Assembly: GCF_018130165.1 (NCBI RefSeq)
Contig: NZ_JAFCLZ010000005.1
Location: 62,001-126,000, forward strand
Length of the DNA stretch: 64,000 nucleotides
Source: Bradyrhizobium sp. JYMT SZCCT0180
GTDB taxonomy: Bacteria; Pseudomonadota; Alphaproteobacteria; Rhizobiales; Xanthobacteraceae
Reading direction: 5' to 3'
Position numbers and translations under genes: made by a program. The notes under the pieces are model-generated. The model worked only from the letters and a program-made list of their open reading frames with translations. It was not told the origin of the DNA and did no database searches. Below, piece by piece: positions 43,152-52,410 of the stretch; within the stretch, counting starts at the first letter, position 1; each line of letters starts with the position of its first letter.

Positions 43152-43165
43152 CATTTGGGGCTGAA

Positions 43166-43258
43166 CGTAGGGTGGGCAAAGCGAAGCGTGCCCACCACTT
43201 AAGCCAGTCGTACGGATAGATGGTGGGCACGGCGCGATGCGCCTTTGCCCACCCTACG
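43166..43258. repeat. Dispersed palindromic repeat family B
   Basis: The ends are perfect 16-bp inverted repeats: CGTAGGGTGGGCAAAG at the left and CTTTGCCCACCCTACG at the right, with an inner pair GTGCCCACCA/TGGTGGGCAC. A second copy is at 63628-63717. The element resembles a common Bradyrhizobium intergenic repeat. Confidence 0.85.
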
Positions 43259-43268
43259 GGCTACAAAG

Positions 43269-44672
43269 CTATTTCGGCGTTTCCGCGAACGCTGCCAAAA
43301 TCCGGGCCCAGGAGCGGATGCCCTTGTGGAAACTCTTGAGGTCGTACTTCTCGTTCGGCGAGTGGATGTTGTCGTCGTCGAGGCCGAAGCCGACCAGCAC
43401 GGTATCGAGGCCGAGCGTGCGCTTGAAGTCCGCGACGATCGGGATCGAGGCGCCGGAACCGATCAGCAGCGCTTCCTTGCCCCACTCGTCGGTCAGCGCG
43501 CGCTTGGCGGCCGCCAGCGGCTTCATGTTCCAGTCGAGCGCGATCGCGGGTGCGTTGGAGTGATCGATGAATTCGGCCGTGCAATCGCCCGGCAGTCGCG
43601 CCGTCACATAATCGCGGAAGGCTTTGCGGATCTTGTCCGGGTTCTGTCCCTCCACCAGGCGGAACGAAATTTTTGCGGAGGCCTCGGCCGCGATCACCGT
43701 CTTGGAGCCCTCGCCGGTGTAACCGCCGACGATGCCGTTGATGTCGCAGGTCGGGCGCGAGGACACCTGTTCGATCAGGAGGCGGTCCTTTTCGCCGGCC
43801 GGGATCGAAAGGCCGATCGGCTTCAGGAATGATTCCGCCGTCAGGTTGAGATTTTTCCATTGCGCCAGGATGTCCGGCGGCAGGTCCTTCACGCCGTCAT
43901 AGAAGCCGGGAATGGTGATGCGGCCATTGTCGTCGAACAGGCCGCCGAGAATATTGGTCAGCACCCGGATCGGATTCTGCGCACCGCCACCGAAAATGCC
44001 GGAATGCAGATCGCGGTTGGCGGCCTTGATCTTGACCTCGTCATAAACGAGCCCGCGCAATGACGTCGTGATCGCAGGCGTGTTCTGGTCCCACATGCCG
44101 GTGTCACAGACCAGCGCGAAGTCCGCTTTCAGATCAGCCTTGTTCTGCTCGAGGAACGGCACGAAGTTTTTCGAGCCGACCTCTTCCTCGCCCTCGATGA
44201 CGATGGTGACGTCCACCGGCAACGATCCGGTCACCGATTTCCAGGCGCGGCAGGCTTCGACGAAGGTCATCAGCTGTCCCTTGTCGTCCTCCGCCCCGCG
44301 CGCAACGATGATCTTGCGGCCGTCGGCATGGTCGGTCACGACAGGCTCGAACGGCGGGCGGTGCCACAGGTTCAAGGGGTCGACCGGCTGCACATCATAA
44401 TGCCCGTAGAACAGCACGTGCGGCCGCCCGCCCTTGCTGCCATTCATCTTGGCGACGATCGCAGGATGCCCAGCCGTCGGCCGCACCTCCGCCGCAAAAC
44501 CGAGCGTCGCGATGTCCTTGGCCAAGTGATCGGCGGCCGCCTTGCAATCGCCGGCAAAGGCGGGATCGGCCGAGATCGACTTGATCCGCAGCAGCGCAAA
44601 CAGCCGTTCGAGGCTGTTGTCGAAATCGGCATCGATGCGGTCAAGGACCGGCTGAAGCTGTGCGTTGGCCAT
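43269..44672 (-). CDS. M20-family metallopeptidase (dipeptidase)
   Basis: The 467-residue protein is a di-zinc M20 dipeptidase. Visible ligands and motifs are YGHYDVQPV (His and Asp), ARGAEDDKGQLM (bridging Asp), EGEEEVGS (catalytic Glu and ligand Glu) and VCDTGMW; the dimerisation domain has ANRDLHSGIFGG. There is no signal peptide, so it acts in the cytoplasm, probably on dipeptides. The ATG at 44672 overlaps the stop codon of the upstream GT87 gene (TGATG), so the two are coupled. Confidence 0.9.
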   Translation of the reverse strand: MANAQLQPVLDRIDADFDNSLERLFALLRIKSISADPAFAGDCKAAADHLAKDIATLGFAAEVRPTAGHPAIVAKMNGSKGGRPHVLFYGHYDVQPVDPLNLWHRPPFEPVVTDHADGRKIIVARGAEDDKGQLMTFVEACRAWKSVTGSLPVDVTIVIEGEEEVGSKNFVPFLEQNKADLKADFALVCDTGMWDQNTPAITTSLRGLVYDEVKIKAANRDLHSGIFGGGAQNPIRVLTNILGGLFDDNGRITIPGFYDGVKDLPPDILAQWKNLNLTAESFLKPIGLSIPAGEKDRLLIEQVSSRPTCDINGIVGGYTGEGSKTVIAAEASAKISFRLVEGQNPDKIRKAFRDYVTARLPGDCTAEFIDHSNAPAIALDWNMKPLAAAKRALTDEWGKEALLIGSGASIPIVADFKRTLGLDTVLVGFGLDDDNIHSPNEKYDLKSFHKGIRSWARILAAFAETPK

Positions 44673-46117
44673 CACTGATATCCCTTGGCTGTGGGCATTG
44701 TTGTTGCGTCGATTTGTAGCCCGCTTGTGGCCTGGGGCAAAGTGGCGGCGGCGTCCGCATCGGGGGGATGCAGGATGTGCCAGACCAGCCCAGCTACCAG
44801 CAGCGCGGTCGAGGCCAGATTGTTCCCGTAAGCCTGAAAATCGTTCGGAAAGATCGGCAGCGATAAGCACAAGAGCAAGCCAGCGACGGCCAGAAGCGCC
44901 CAGGTGCCGGCTTTCACCGCAGGTCGCGCGTCATAAGCGGCGCGATGGATCAGCACCGTCATCGGGAAGAACAGCCACATGAAATAGTACTGACGGGCGA
45001 GTGGTGAAGCGACCGTCATCAGGCAGAACAGGATACCGAGTTCCTCGGCGTCGGACCGTTCCGTCCGGCGCGACGCCGGCGGCATCACCGCGATGTAACC
45101 GATCCCGATCGCCAGCGAGACCGCCAGCACGATCCAGTTCGCCGTCTTGAAGTCGAGGTTGGCGACATTCATGGTCCGCACCGGCTTGGCCGGATCTTCC
45201 TGATTGTAGTTCACCGGCCGCGTCAGGCGGTGCGTCACCGCGATGATGGACTGATTGACCCACGACCAGTTCTGCTCGTCGCGCTGGCCAAACCCCTTTT
45301 CCGAGGTCGATCCTACCATGCCCTGATACCAGGTCTTCAATTCGGCGGCGTTGTGCTGGAAGCCGCGGAACGGCGCCGGCAGCACGAACAGAAACACGAT
45401 CAGGAAGACCAGCATGCTCGCGGCAGCGGCCCACTGCCTGCGCCAGACCAGATAGGGGAACACCGCCACCGGGAATACCTTGATCGCGGTGGCGAGCGCA
45501 AACATGCTTCCCGCCATCCATCCGCGCTGATCGCGCAGCAGCCAGAATCCGTACAGCATCAATGCCAGCAGCACGAGGTTGGGCTGTCCGAGGTCGAACA
45601 TGTCGAACACGAAGGTGACCGTGACGATGCCCGGCAGCGCTTCCAGCCAAGGATTGATTTTCTCGCCGGGCTTTTGACCCGACCCCGCCATCGCGTGCGA
45701 ATACTGCGCCGTCATCCACCACGCGACGATGTTGAGGAACGACAGGCACAGATAAAGCGGGATCTTGCCGAAATAGCTCGGAAGCGCCAGCAGCACCGCC
45801 GACAGCGGCGGATAGATGAAGTCGAGGGTCCCTCGCGTCACCCGCGCGTAAAGATCGCCACCGTGAAGCACTTGCTGGCCGGCCCAATACCAGAGCGCGT
45901 AATCCTTCGTTTTGCCGTTGCCCCAGATTTCGGGAACCAGAACGTCTGCGGTCAAGGCGATGCAGACAACGATAAAGAGGACATCCAGCGGACGTCGCAA
46001 AGATGGCCATCTAAGCACGGGATTACTCACTTTCACGGTGGGCGACGGTGCACGGCGGCTGGATTCAGTAGCGACCAGGTTCACGTGCGGACCAGTCGAT
46101 GCGAGGCTTACTTGCAC
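44672..46117 (-). CDS. GT87/DUF2029-family membrane glycosyltransferase
   Basis: The 481-residue protein has about 10 membrane helices. It has the family's early loop (WYWAGQQVLHGGDLYARVTR, FIYPPLSAVLL), which bears the acidic residue thought to act in polyprenyl-phosphate-sugar transfer. Its relatives are mannosyltransferases of actinobacteria; the substrate here is unknown. It is 25 nt downstream of a second glycosyltransferase gene and overlaps the dipeptidase gene, so the three form an operon. Confidence 0.8.
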   Translation of the reverse strand: MQVSLASTGPHVNLVATESSRRAPSPTVKVSNPVLRWPSLRRPLDVLFIVVCIALTADVLVPEIWGNGKTKDYALWYWAGQQVLHGGDLYARVTRGTLDFIYPPLSAVLLALPSYFGKIPLYLCLSFLNIVAWWMTAQYSHAMAGSGQKPGEKINPWLEALPGIVTVTFVFDMFDLGQPNLVLLALMLYGFWLLRDQRGWMAGSMFALATAIKVFPVAVFPYLVWRRQWAAAASMLVFLIVFLFVLPAPFRGFQHNAAELKTWYQGMVGSTSEKGFGQRDEQNWSWVNQSIIAVTHRLTRPVNYNQEDPAKPVRTMNVANLDFKTANWIVLAVSLAIGIGYIAVMPPASRRTERSDAEELGILFCLMTVASPLARQYYFMWLFFPMTVLIHRAAYDARPAVKAGTWALLAVAGLLLCLSLPIFPNDFQAYGNNLASTALLVAGLVWHILHPPDADAAATLPQATSGLQIDATTMPTAKGYQ

Positions 46118-46142
46118 AATCTGGGACGTCAGTTCGGGATAA

Positions 46143-47636
46143 TCATGGCTCTGGCTTACCCCTGATCTCGAAAATCCTGGTAAGCAGACCCTTGTTCAGT
46201 GTGGCATGGGCAATGGCCGCAAAATCGGGCTTTTGGGCGACGATCTCAGCGACCTCCGAACCCCTCAGAATCGCAAAGGCGGGCGGCTTCAGGTTGGCGA
46301 TATCCGTGAGCCCTACCATGCGAATAGGTGCGGCAACATACGCCAGCGTGTTCAAATCGGCACTGGTGGTGACATAGAGCGTGCCCTGCCTCGCCTCCCT
46401 GACCGCGGCTATCGTCTGCGCCGACGTCTTCGACTGACTAAACGCGATCGGAGCGGCCGGGATAACAATCCAGCCGAGAACGATCAAGGCAGTCGATATC
46501 CCGGTTACAACCGTGTTGCTGACGGCAATGAGCCAGGGTCGTGTGGACCACCACCGGTCGAACAGGATCCCTCCCATCACGGCGAGCGCCAAATTGGCAG
46601 GCATCGCATAGCGCGTCGCGACACCCCCGGGCCAGATCAGCAGCAGCATGGACGCGACCGTCGCATAGAGCACGGCAGCTAGCATGAGATCGCGCTCTCG
46701 ACCGAAGGCGTTCCGTGCAAGAGCTGCGATTGCCGGAAACAGCAACACCGAGCCCGGCAACCATTCCACCAAAAAAAGGCTGAGGACAAAATCCAGGTGA
46801 TCCCTCACCCATTGCATCAGCGTCATTCCCTCGGACAAACGCGAATGGAGGATCCAGCCCTTTACGTCGCCTGGGATCATGACCATCCAATACCAGGCTG
46901 CAACGATCAGCCCGGCCATTGCGTTGGCGAGAACAAAACCCGGAAGATCGTTCCAACGCCGCTTCACCAGCAGATACGCACCGACGCCCAGCGCAAAATA
47001 GGCGATGGGCTGGGGACCTTTGGCGAGGCCCGCCGCCGCCAGAAGAAGACCGATTGCGAGCCACCGGAGAATTGACGTGTATCCGCTGGAGACGCCCTTC
47101 CACCACAAGAAGAAGCCTCCGAACAGCAGCACCGACAAGGTCACGTCAGGCTCGGCGGTGACAAACTTCTGACTGACCATCGGACACGCAAACCAGCAGA
47201 GCGCGCCGAACACCGCAGGCGCCTTTCGGGTGTGCGGCAACACCAGATGGAAGACCATCAACCCGCCGGCGAGCAGAAACAGCAAATGCGGTATGCGGGC
47301 CGACCAAACCGAAACGCCACCCGAGAGCTTTCCGATTGCTGCGGCAATCCACGACAGCAGAACGGGACGCTCGACATACCGAAAGCCATACAGATGCGGA
47401 GAAAGCCACTGCCCGTCCTCAACAGCGCCGCGCGCCAGTCCGATGACTGTTCCCTCTTCGAAATGGGTGCCCCGTAGCGAGACCGCAGGAAAGGCCATCA
47501 GCGCCCAAAGCAACACGACCCAAACCCAGCCAGGAATATCGGCGCCGCGGACACGCGCGACCTGACGCAAGAACCACGTCCACACGTATTCCGTGACGGC
47601 CGTCGAGCCGTCAGCCTGGTCTGCCTTTCGCTCCAT
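46143..47636 (-). CDS. GT39/ArnT-like membrane glycosyltransferase
   Basis: The 497-residue protein has about 11 membrane helices and the first loop of the ArnT/PMT superfamily (LRGTHFEEGTVIGLARGAVE, with the acidic pair), then RYVERPVLLSWIAAA and LAKGPQPIAYFALG. It probably transfers a sugar from a polyprenyl-phosphate donor to an envelope glycan or lipid A. It is the first gene of a three-gene operon with the GT87 protein and the dipeptidase. Confidence 0.8.
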   Translation of the reverse strand: MERKADQADGSTAVTEYVWTWFLRQVARVRGADIPGWVWVVLLWALMAFPAVSLRGTHFEEGTVIGLARGAVEDGQWLSPHLYGFRYVERPVLLSWIAAAIGKLSGGVSVWSARIPHLLFLLAGGLMVFHLVLPHTRKAPAVFGALCWFACPMVSQKFVTAEPDVTLSVLLFGGFFLWWKGVSSGYTSILRWLAIGLLLAAAGLAKGPQPIAYFALGVGAYLLVKRRWNDLPGFVLANAMAGLIVAAWYWMVMIPGDVKGWILHSRLSEGMTLMQWVRDHLDFVLSLFLVEWLPGSVLLFPAIAALARNAFGRERDLMLAAVLYATVASMLLLIWPGGVATRYAMPANLALAVMGGILFDRWWSTRPWLIAVSNTVVTGISTALIVLGWIVIPAAPIAFSQSKTSAQTIAAVREARQGTLYVTTSADLNTLAYVAAPIRMVGLTDIANLKPPAFAILRGSEVAEIVAQKPDFAAIAHATLNKGLLTRIFEIRGKPEP

Positions 47637-47729
47637 CCAGTCCCCTAACCGGCAATCAATCGCGTCGCCGAATCCTTCAAACGCGGCGACCGTGCAAAAT
47701 TGCGTTTCGGCGTCCCGTGAGCCCCAGAC

Positions 47730-49355
47730 TTATCGGCGCAGCAATCCGCCAAGTGCGCCGCGCACGATTGAGCGGCCGATCGAACTGCCGAGAGAGCCGC
47801 CGACCGATTTGCCGAGATCGGCGACAACACCGCCGATCACCTTGTTGGTGACGGAACGCGTAACGTCGCGCGCGATGACCTGGCCGGTCGACAGCCGGCC
47901 GCGCTTGTTGTTGGTGCCGAAGATGGTGCCGACGATCCCACCGATCTGCCCGAGGATGCCGCCGCCACCATCGCCGCCATCCGATCCATCCGCCGGCGCG
48001 GCCGTTCCCGCCACGCGCTTCAGCAGCATCTCATAGGCGGAGTCCGCATCGACCGCGGTGTCGTATTTACCCTTCACCGGGCTCTTGTTCATGAGCGCCT
48101 TGCGTTCCTCCGGCGTGATCGGCCCGATCCGTCCCGTCGGCGGCCGGATCATCACCCGCTCGACCATCGTCGGCGTGCCGCCGCCTTCGAGGAACGACAC
48201 CAGCGCCTCACCCTTGGCGAGTTCCATGATCACCCGTGCGGTGTCGAGCTTCGGATTGGGCCGGAACGTCTGGGCCGCCGCCGCCACCGCCTTCTGGTCG
48301 CGCGGCGTGAACGCGCGCAACGCGTGCTGCACACGGTTGCCCAATTGCGCGAGCACCTTGTCCGGCACGTCGATCGGATTTTGCGTAACGAAATAAACAC
48401 CGACGCCTTTGGAACGGATCAGCCGCACCACCTGTTCGATCTTGTCCAACAGCGCCTTCGGCGCATCGGTGAACAACAGATGCGCCTCGTCGAAGAAGAA
48501 CACCAGTTTCGGCTTCGGCAGGTCGCCGGCCTCAGGCAATTCCTCGAACAGCTCCGACAGCATCCACAACAGGAACGTCGAGTAGAGTCGCGGGCTCTGC
48601 ATCAGCTTGTCGGCGACGAGGATATTGACCATGCCGCGGCCGTCGCTGTCGGTCTTCATGAAATCCTTCAGCGTCAGTGCCGGTTCGCCGAAGAATTTCG
48701 CTGCGCCCTGGTTCTCCAGCACCAGCAGCTGGCGCTGAATCGTGCCAACCGTCGCCTTTGAGACGTTGCCGAAGCCCTGCGCCGCCTTGCGGATCGGCGC
48801 CAGCGGGTCTTCTTCCGCGTCGGGACCCTTCTTGCCGCCAACCGGTACGATGGCATCGAGCAGCGCGCGGAGATCCTTCATATCGATCAGCGTCAGTCCG
48901 TTCTCATCCGCGACACGGAACGCAACATTGAGGACGCCCTCCTGGACGTCGTTCAAATCGAGCATCCGGGACAGCAGCAACGGTCCCATTTCCGTGACGG
49001 TGGCCCGGACCGGATGGCCCTGCTCGCCAAACACGTCCCAGAATACGGTCGAGAACTGATCGGGCTGAAAGTTGAGCCCCATCTCACCCGCGCGCTTGAG
49101 GATAAAGTCCTTGGCTTCACCGACTTCGGAGATGCCGGACAGGTCGCCCTTGATATCGGCTGCGAAAACCGGAACACCGGCGCGGGCAAACCCTTCCGCC
49201 ATCACCTGCAGCGACACGGTCTTGCCGGTTCCGGTCGCGCCGGTGACGAGGCCGTGCCGATTGGCGAGCGCGAGCGTCAGCCATGCTGTTTGCTCGCCCT
49301 TGCCGATGAAAATCTTCTCATTGGTATCGGCTGTCTTGTTGTCGGGGGTCGCCAT
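47730..49355 (-). CDS. HerA-like DUF853 ATPase (YjgR-type)
   Basis: The 541-residue protein is a FtsK/HerA-clan P-loop ATPase. Walker A is GATGTGKT (residues 39-46), and Walker B is near residue 295 (LVFFFDEAHLLF), followed by YFVTQNPIDVPD as the sensor. It is in the DUF853 family, as is E. coli YjgR. The C-terminal about 90 residues form a Gly/Ser-rich tail (GGGGILGQIGGIVGTIFG). The ATG at 49355 gives the family N-terminus (MATPDNKT). The biological role is unknown; no nuclease partner (NurA) is adjacent. Confidence 0.88.
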   Translation of the reverse strand: MATPDNKTADTNEKIFIGKGEQTAWLTLALANRHGLVTGATGTGKTVSLQVMAEGFARAGVPVFAADIKGDLSGISEVGEAKDFILKRAGEMGLNFQPDQFSTVFWDVFGEQGHPVRATVTEMGPLLLSRMLDLNDVQEGVLNVAFRVADENGLTLIDMKDLRALLDAIVPVGGKKGPDAEEDPLAPIRKAAQGFGNVSKATVGTIQRQLLVLENQGAAKFFGEPALTLKDFMKTDSDGRGMVNILVADKLMQSPRLYSTFLLWMLSELFEELPEAGDLPKPKLVFFFDEAHLLFTDAPKALLDKIEQVVRLIRSKGVGVYFVTQNPIDVPDKVLAQLGNRVQHALRAFTPRDQKAVAAAAQTFRPNPKLDTARVIMELAKGEALVSFLEGGGTPTMVERVMIRPPTGRIGPITPEERKALMNKSPVKGKYDTAVDADSAYEMLLKRVAGTAAPADGSDGGDGGGGILGQIGGIVGTIFGTNNKRGRLSTGQVIARDVTRSVTNKVIGGVVADLGKSVGGSLGSSIGRSIVRGALGGLLRR

Positions 49356-49695
49356 CACATCGCCTCTTCGCGCGCATCGGGAAAGTTTGGTCGCCAAGCA
49401 ATGCCATCATATCGCATCCTGCCGGTCGATTGAAACTGTCCACGGACAAGGACATCGCCCGGGCTATGCACATCCTGCCTCATACTTTTCTCTAACTCCG
49501 GTAGAAATACGAGGGCCGCAGTGCGGTAACATGGCGTGAATCCCGCATTCACTCTTGCATTGCTGCAACACTCGACGAGCGATCTAGGACGAAATCGCCC
49601 TCGCGCGCGCGGATCGCTTGTATTTCAGATCGCAGACGCTCAAGATAAATTCACAAGGTACGACCCGGTAACAAACCGGCTGAGGGCGGGGCAAT
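49356..49695. other. Intergenic region between divergent genes
   Basis: About 340 nt between the DUF853 gene and the DUF2267 gene. No gene, repeat or hairpin is supported. The last 90 nt are relatively AT-rich and probably carry the promoter of the rightward gene. Confidence 0.35.
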
Positions 49696-50061
49696 ATGGA
49701 CGAATTGATTGGACAGCTGGCCGTCAAGGCCGGCATCGATAGCGTTGTCGCTGAAAAAACCATCGGCATTGTTCTGGGTTTCCTCCGTAACGAGGGGCCT
49801 TCCGACAAGGTTCAGGCTCTGATCGACCAAATTCCAGGCGCCGAGGCTGCAATCGCGGCCTCGAACAGCAACAGTGGCCTCTCCAGGTTGATGGGCGGCG
49901 GACTGATGGCGCTCGGCACCAAGCTGATGGCGCTTGGTCTGGGCATGAACGAGATTCAGAACGTGGCGCGTGAACTTTTCAGGTTCGGCCGCGACAAAAT
50001 CGGAGCGGACAAGATGGGCGAGATCATTTCGGGGACGCCGGGGCTAAGCCAGTTCGCTTGA
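49696..50061 (+). CDS. DUF2267-like small protein
   Basis: The 121-residue protein (MDELIGQLAVKAGIDSVVAE, TIGIVLGFLRNEGP, LIDQIPGAEAAI, GGGLMALGTKLMALGLGM) resembles DUF2267 proteins, which are small helical proteins of unknown role. The Gly-rich centre may insert into membrane or stay flexible. The upstream region is 340 nt from the divergent DUF853 gene. It is followed by the DUF4332 gene 42 nt later. Confidence 0.7.
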   Translation: MDELIGQLAVKAGIDSVVAEKTIGIVLGFLRNEGPSDKVQALIDQIPGAEAAIAASNSNSGLSRLMGGGLMALGTKLMALGLGMNEIQNVARELFRFGRDKIGADKMGEIISGTPGLSQFA

Positions 50062-50103
50062 AACACCCGCTTCGGCCGCGCACATTCTATTGCATCGAGT
50101 ATC

Positions 50104-50511
50104 ATGACATATCCCCTCTCCGAGATCGAAGGCTTGACCGCCTACTCTGCCTCGAAACTCAAATCGAATGGCATTCGCACGACCGAAGCGCTGCTTGAAG
50201 CCGCCCGTACCGTCAAGGGACGCAAGGCGCTCGCCGCGAAGACCGGGATCAGTGAACAGCAACTGCTCGAATGGGCCAATTTCTCCGACTACATGCGGAT
50301 TCCCGGGATGGGCAAGGCGAAGGTCGGGCTGGTGCGCGCCGCCGGCGTGCCGACGGTTCGCGAACTCGCGCTGCGTAATCCGGCGCGGCTCGCCCAGAAC
50401 ATGAAAGACGTGAATACCAGGCGTAAGCTGGTCCGCGTCATGCCCTCGGAGAAGTCGGTCGAGCAACTGATCGCTCAGGCGCGCAAGCTTCAGCCGAAAA
50501 TCAGCTACTAA
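50104..50511 (+). CDS. DUF4332 domain protein (helix-hairpin-helix type)
   Basis: The 135-residue protein has two helix-hairpin-helix-like units (IEGLTAYSASKLKSNGIRTT, FSDYMRIPGMGKAKVGLVRA), the DUF4332 fold, and a helical end. HhH motifs commonly bind DNA, but DUF4332 has no assigned function. It follows the DUF2267-like gene by 42 nt and probably shares a transcript. Confidence 0.75.
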   Translation: MTYPLSEIEGLTAYSASKLKSNGIRTTEALLEAARTVKGRKALAAKTGISEQQLLEWANFSDYMRIPGMGKAKVGLVRAAGVPTVRELALRNPARLAQNMKDVNTRRKLVRVMPSEKSVEQLIAQARKLQPKISY

Positions 50512-50585
50512 AAGTCGGCCAGCCGACATACGCTGGCGGGGTCTCGCGTCTTGACTCACCGGCGCGGACCGCGCAAAGCGACCGC

Positions 50586-51446
50586 ATGATCGCAACCATG
50601 TCCAGACCCGCCACCGCGGCCGGCCCGGCCGGTCATTTTGACCTGACGGCGCTGTTGTCACGGCCCTGCCCGGCCGTGATGGGTGTGCTGAACGTAACCC
50701 CTGACTCATTTTCCGATGGCGGACAGTTTGCTGCCCCCGAAAGCGCGCTTGCGCAGGCCCGCCGAATGGTCGGCGAGGGTGCTGACATCATCGACATCGG
50801 TGCGGAATCGACGCGGCCCTACGGATCACAACCGATCTCGGTAGAAGAAGAGTTGAAGCGGTTGCAACCGATGCTACCGGAGGTTGTTTCACTTGGAGTT
50901 CCCGTCTCGATCGACAGCATGAAGTCGGCCGTCGTCGCTTGGGCGCTCGACCATGGCGCCGTCATCGCCAACGATGTCTGGGGGCTGCAGCGCGATGCCG
51001 GCATGGCCGGCCTGATCGCGGCACGCCAAGTGCCTGTCATCATCATGCACAACCGCGACAGCGCCGATCCTGCCATCGACATCATGAAGGATATCACCTC
51101 CTTCTTCGCACGATCCCTCGACATCGCCGCAAAGGCCGGTATTTCGCCCGGCAAGATCGTGCTCGACCCCGGCATCGGCTTTGGCAAGACGCCGGAACAA
51201 AGCATGACGGCGCTGGCGCGGCTGCATGAGCTGCAATCCTTCGGCCTGCCGCTGCTGGTCGGGGCCTCGCGCAAGCGCTTCATCAGCGTGGTGACGCCGT
51301 CGGAACCACATCAGCGCCTTGGCGGCTCGATTGCCGCCCATCTGATTGCGGCGAAGGGCGGCGCGCGCATCATCCGCGCCCATGACGTTGCGGAAACCGT
51401 TCAAGCGCTGCGCGTCGCAGCCGCCATTGGGGAACTGCAGAGATGA
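50586..51446 (+). CDS. folP: Dihydropteroate synthase
   Basis: The 286-residue enzyme condenses dihydropterin diphosphate with p-aminobenzoate in folate synthesis. Signatures are MGVLNVTPDSFSDGG near the N-terminus, DIGAESTRPYG, ANDVWGL and LDPGIGFGKTPEQ. An ATG at 50598 is also possible. The stop overlaps the folB start (ATGA), so folP-folB-folK are coupled. Confidence 0.96.
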   Translation: MIATMSRPATAAGPAGHFDLTALLSRPCPAVMGVLNVTPDSFSDGGQFAAPESALAQARRMVGEGADIIDIGAESTRPYGSQPISVEEELKRLQPMLPEVVSLGVPVSIDSMKSAVVAWALDHGAVIANDVWGLQRDAGMAGLIAARQVPVIIMHNRDSADPAIDIMKDITSFFARSLDIAAKAGISPGKIVLDPGIGFGKTPEQSMTALARLHELQSFGLPLLVGASRKRFISVVTPSEPHQRLGGSIAAHLIAAKGGARIIRAHDVAETVQALRVAAAIGELQR

Positions 51447-51814
51447 CCGATACAATCTTCATCACCGGCGTCGTCATCCATGCCCGCCATGGCGTGATGG
51501 AACACGAGACCGAAGTCGGCCAGCGCTTCGTGATCGATCTCGAGCTCTCCGTCGACCTGTCGGAATCCTCGCGCACCGACCGCCTGTCCGACACCGTGTC
51601 CTACTCCAACGTGGTCGCAACCGCGACGGCGGCTTTCAAGAACACCAATTACAAACTGCTGGAACGTGCGGCCGGCGCCGTGGCCGATGCCATCCTGGCC
51701 GCGTTTCCGCGCATCGCGGCGGTCGAGGTCACCGTCCACAAGCCGCACGCGCCGATCGCCGCGATCTTCGACGATGTCGGCGTGGTCTTGATGCGCACAC
51801 GACAGTCGCCCTGA
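51443..51814 (+). CDS. folB: Dihydroneopterin aldolase
   Basis: The 123-residue enzyme converts dihydroneopterin to hydroxymethyl-dihydropterin. It has HARHGVMEHETEVGQRFVID, the active-site Glu region and LLERAAGAVADAILAAFP, with KPHAPI near the end. The ATG overlaps folP. It is one of three consecutive folate genes and feeds directly into folK and folP. Confidence 0.94.
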   Translation: MTDTIFITGVVIHARHGVMEHETEVGQRFVIDLELSVDLSESSRTDRLSDTVSYSNVVATATAAFKNTNYKLLERAAGAVADAILAAFPRIAAVEVTVHKPHAPIAAIFDDVGVVLMRTRQSP

Positions 51815-51815
51815 C

Positions 51816-52313
51816 ATGGCTGATGTGCTGATCGCGCTCGGCGGCAATGTCGGCGACGTACGCGCGACGTTCCGCAAAGCCATCTCCAACATCTGCGGCA
51901 TGACGCAGGCGGCATTGCTGGCGCGGTCGTCGGATTACACCACGCCGCCCTGGGGCAATGAAGCGCAGGCGCCCTTCATCAACGCCTGCATCGAAATAGA
52001 CACCAGCCTCGATCCGCATGCACTGCTGTTCACGCTGCACAAGATCGAGAAGAAGTTCGGCCGCGACCGCGCCGCCGAGCAGCATTGGGGCCCGCGCACC
52101 CTCGACCTCGACCTGCTCGCCTATGACGACGTCAGGATCGACAAGCCGGAACTGACGCTGCCGCATCCGCGCCTATTCGAGCGCGCCTTCGTGCTGGTGC
52201 CGCTCGCTGAGATCGTGCCCGACCGTATCATTGCCGGACGCAGCGTCAGGGACGCGCTGGCGGCGCTTTCGACCGACGGTATTTTGCGACTACCCGACCT
52301 CGACCAGCCCTGA
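51816..52313 (+). CDS. folK: 2-amino-4-hydroxy-6-hydroxymethyldihydropteridine pyrophosphokinase
   Basis: The 165-residue HPPK activates hydroxymethyl-dihydropterin with ATP. Signatures are ALGGNVGD near the N-terminus, FINACIEIDT, and the family motif GPRTLDLDLLAYDD, followed by LPHPRLFERAFVLVPL. One nucleotide separates it from folB. It ends the folate operon. Confidence 0.95.
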   Translation: MADVLIALGGNVGDVRATFRKAISNICGMTQAALLARSSDYTTPPWGNEAQAPFINACIEIDTSLDPHALLFTLHKIEKKFGRDRAAEQHWGPRTLDLDLLAYDDVRIDKPELTLPHPRLFERAFVLVPLAEIVPDRIIAGRSVRDALAALSTDGILRLPDLDQP

Positions 52314-52410
52314 CCAGGCCCCGGGTAGCCTAAAACAATGGTTTGGCTTGGCGGCCGCCCCGTGGCAATTTCCGGCCAAATCAAGAGGCGACCAAGGAAC
52401 GACTGTCCGG

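Noticed and set aside
43166..43258. Family B repeat considered as part of a CRISPR array or an insertion sequence
   Set aside because: Only one unit is present at each location, with inverted and not direct structure, and no cas or transposase gene is nearby.
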